Positions 5,551 through 6,843 of a stretch of 6,843 bases of DNA are shown here, piece after piece (the stretch's first letter is position 1; each line of letters begins with the position of its first letter). The stretch spans positions 1 to 6,843 of the forward strand of contig JAJXYI010000038.1 in the NCBI GenBank assembly GCA_021780625.1, in the 5' to 3' direction. The notes under the pieces are model-generated. The model worked only from the letters and a program-made list of their open reading frames with translations, did no database searches and was not told where the DNA came from. This DNA comes from a bacterium. GTDB taxonomy: Bacteria > Verrucomicrobiota > Verrucomicrobiae > Opitutales > Opitutaceae. The translations under genes and the position numbers were made by a program.

Positions 5551-6408
5551 TTAATCCAGCGGAGGCAGCCGGACCTGGGTTGCGGTAAACGGACGACCCA
5601 GCATGCGTTCGCCGCGCGCCGCGAACCAGGCGGGATCGTCGGTGGTGGCAAACTCCCGGCGCCCTCCGCGCCCCAGTCGCCGCTCGTGCTCCGGATGTCG
5701 CTCCAGCCAGTTCGCCAGTCGCTCGGCCACGATGCCTCCCTGCGTGAGAATCGCGATGTCCGGCGGCACCAGGCGGCGAAGCGCCGGGAGCAGCAACGGA
5801 TAATGCGTACATCCCAAAAGGAGTCGCGAAGGCTCGCGGCCGGGAGCCAGGATCGGCTCGAGCGACTTCCTTAAAAACCATTCGGCTCCCGGACCGTCCA
5901 GCTCGCCCGCCTCGACAAGCGGCACCCACATCGGGCAGGCCTGCTGAACGAGTTCAATGCCAGGCGCGAGCTTGTGCAGCTCGATCCCGTAGGAATCCGA
6001 GCCGATGGTCCCATCCGTACCCAGCACTGCCACGCGTCCGGTAACCGACGACGGCAGCGTCTCGCCGGGAATCGCCCCGGGCGGCAGACCCGCGAGCGCC
6101 TCCACCGAGGGGCGCACGACGCCCAGCACGCGTCGGTCCGGACGCTTCGCCGGCAGGTGCAGCTGCTGGATGTTGCGCAGGGCGCGCGCCGACGCGGTGT
6201 TGCAGGCCAGGATGACCAGGGTGCAGCCCTGGTCGAAGAGCCATTCGACGGATTCGAGCGTGTAGCGGTGGATGACCTCCGCGCTCCGCGCCCCGTACGG
6301 CGCACGGGCGCTGTCCGCCAGGAACAGGTAGTCGTAGTCCGGCAGCGCCTCGAGGAGCGAGGACAGCACCGTGAGCCCGCCAAAGCCGGAGTCGAATACG
6401 CCGATCAT
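5551..6408 (-). CDS. murI: Glutamate racemase MurI
   Basis: Converts L-glutamate to D-glutamate for peptidoglycan synthesis in the cytoplasm, without a cofactor, using two cysteines. The 285-residue product starts MIGVFDSGFGGLTVL, the classical N-terminus with D6 and S7. ADSARAPYG (31-39) matches the usual D-x-AR-x-PYG. ACNTASA carries the first catalytic cysteine (C69) and GCTHYP the second (C200), with H202 beside it. LGTDGTIGSDSY (129-140) is the usual second-lobe motif. A stretch at about 104-124 (ALAGLPPGAIPGETLPSSVT) is longer than the loop in many homologues. Start ATG at 6406-6408 is fixed by the family N-terminus; the frame stays open upstream but is the shadow of the neighbouring gene. 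No clear Shine-Dalgarno sequence precedes it. It lies 65 bp behind the glycoside hydrolase fragment on the same strand, and has no functional tie to it that I can see. Length and residues suggest a normal, active enzyme. Confidence 0.96.
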   Translation of the reverse strand: MIGVFDSGFGGLTVLSSLLEALPDYDYLFLADSARAPYGARSAEVIHRYTLESVEWLFDQGCTLVILACNTASARALRNIQQLHLPAKRPDRRVLGVVRPSVEALAGLPPGAIPGETLPSSVTGRVAVLGTDGTIGSDSYGIELHKLAPGIELVQQACPMWVPLVEAGELDGPGAEWFLRKSLEPILAPGREPSRLLLGCTHYPLLLPALRRLVPPDIAILTQGGIVAERLANWLERHPEHERRLGRGGRREFATTDDPAWFAARGERMLGRPFTATQVRLPPLD

Positions 6409-6473
6409 GTCCCAACCGCACCGCAGTGCGGGCGCCAAGGCAAGCCGCCAGCGCCCACAACCGCGGAGTCGGC

Positions 6474-6842
6474 TCAGTCCCGGACAAACGTGGTCAGGCT
6501 TCGCGCCGCGAGGTGCACGGGCGCCGCGACGTCCACCGCCGCCTGTTTCCGCCCGCCCTCGAGCTCTGTCGTGGTCTCGGAGCTCCACACTGCCCCGGTG
6601 GGCAGACCGGACAAGACCAGGTCGCGCGACGGTCCGAGATTGAGCACGTGGACAACCATGCGGCCGTCGCCAGCCGAAAACGCACTTACCAACACGTCGC
6701 TGCGGTCGCTCGCGCAGCCGAGCGCCTCGGCATTCGGGGGCGTGAGATTCGCGAACTGGCGCAACAGCCAGTACCGGCCCGTCTCCCCGATGCTCTTGTC
6801 GGGCCGCACGTGCACGAGTCCATAGTCCTCCGTAAACTCCCA
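6474..6842 (-). CDS. C-terminal end of a probable clan GH-A (GH30-like) glycoside hydrolase (5' cut by window edge)
   Basis: The frame enters from the right edge and gives 122 residues before the TGA stop at 6474-6476. It begins WEFTEDYGLVHVRPDK. Then come ETGRYWLLRQFANLTPPNAEAL, SDVLVSAFSAGDGRMVVHVLNLGPSRDLVLSGLP and a closing LAARSLTTFVRD. This is the pattern of the last barrel helix followed by a small C-terminal beta-sandwich, as in GH30-like and related enzymes: a YW..RQF.NLTPP segment, a VHVLNLG strand, and a final 'L.A.SLTTF' strand. The catalytic residues lie outside the window, so family and substrate are uncertain. Members act on hemicellulose or glucan side chains, which would fit the cell-wall-degrading neighbours. 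Other clan GH-A families are possible. Confidence 0.6.
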   Translation of the reverse strand, partial: WEFTEDYGLVHVRPDKSIGETGRYWLLRQFANLTPPNAEALGCASDRSDVLVSAFSAGDGRMVVHVLNLGPSRDLVLSGLPTGAVWSSETTTELEGGRKQAAVDVAAPVHLAARSLTTFVRD

Positions 6843-6843
6843 A

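Noticed and set aside
5154..5588. A 144-codon plus-strand frame in the repeat region
   Set aside because: It runs through the palindromes and the heptad tract, where the 7-bp units give a 7-residue periodic peptide rich in S, P and R, and it ends inside murI. It has no protein character.
6409..6473. An inverted repeat GGGCGC (6430-6435) / GCGCCC (6451-6456) between the GH30-like gene and murI, as a terminator
   Set aside because: A 6-bp stem with a 15-base loop and no T tract is weak evidence in DNA of this composition.

Overview
The window is GC-rich, densely coding bacterial DNA. Four or five of its six genes encode polysaccharide-degrading enzymes. The gene content, the lack of clear Shine-Dalgarno sequences before most starts, and the style of the dispersed intergenic repeats suggest a free-living or environmental plant-polysaccharide degrader, possibly in Verrucomicrobiota/Opitutales. 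The taxonomy is an inference from memory of such genomes and no marker gene here proves it.

Layout, left to right: (1) the C-terminal part of a GH2 beta-mannosidase-type enzyme (2-1402, +), with both catalytic glutamates visible; (2) after about 100 bp, a secreted CE8 pectinesterase with an N-terminal Ig-like domain (1505-2968, +); (3) a small EVE-domain protein on the opposite strand (2987-3400, -), ending only 18 bp from the pectinesterase stop, with a GC-rich hairpin at the junction; (4) a 153-bp divergent intergenic region and then a secreted GH28 polygalacturonase (3554-5047, +); (5) a gene-free stretch (5048-5550) almost filled by a repeat structure with imperfect terminal inverted repeats, two oppositely oriented tracts of degenerate 7-bp repeats and several internal palindromes; (6) glutamate racemase murI (5551-6408, -), convergent with the polygalacturonase; (7) the C-terminal end of a probable clan GH-A (GH30-like) glycoside hydrolase (6474-6842, -), cut by the window edge.

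The pectinesterase and polygalacturonase form a classical pair. The esterase removes methyl groups from homogalacturonan and the GH28 enzyme then cleaves the de-esterified backbone; both carry export signals. The flanking GH2 and GH30-like enzymes suggest a wider plant cell-wall or hemicellulose locus. No transporter, TonB/SusCD pair or regulator lies in the window. The EVE protein and MurI are housekeeping or nucleic-acid-related genes without an evident link to pectin breakdown.

No clearly new protein system is visible. The least explained item is the 5064-5538 repeat structure, which has the architecture of a non-autonomous inverted-repeat element or a structured boundary between convergent genes.
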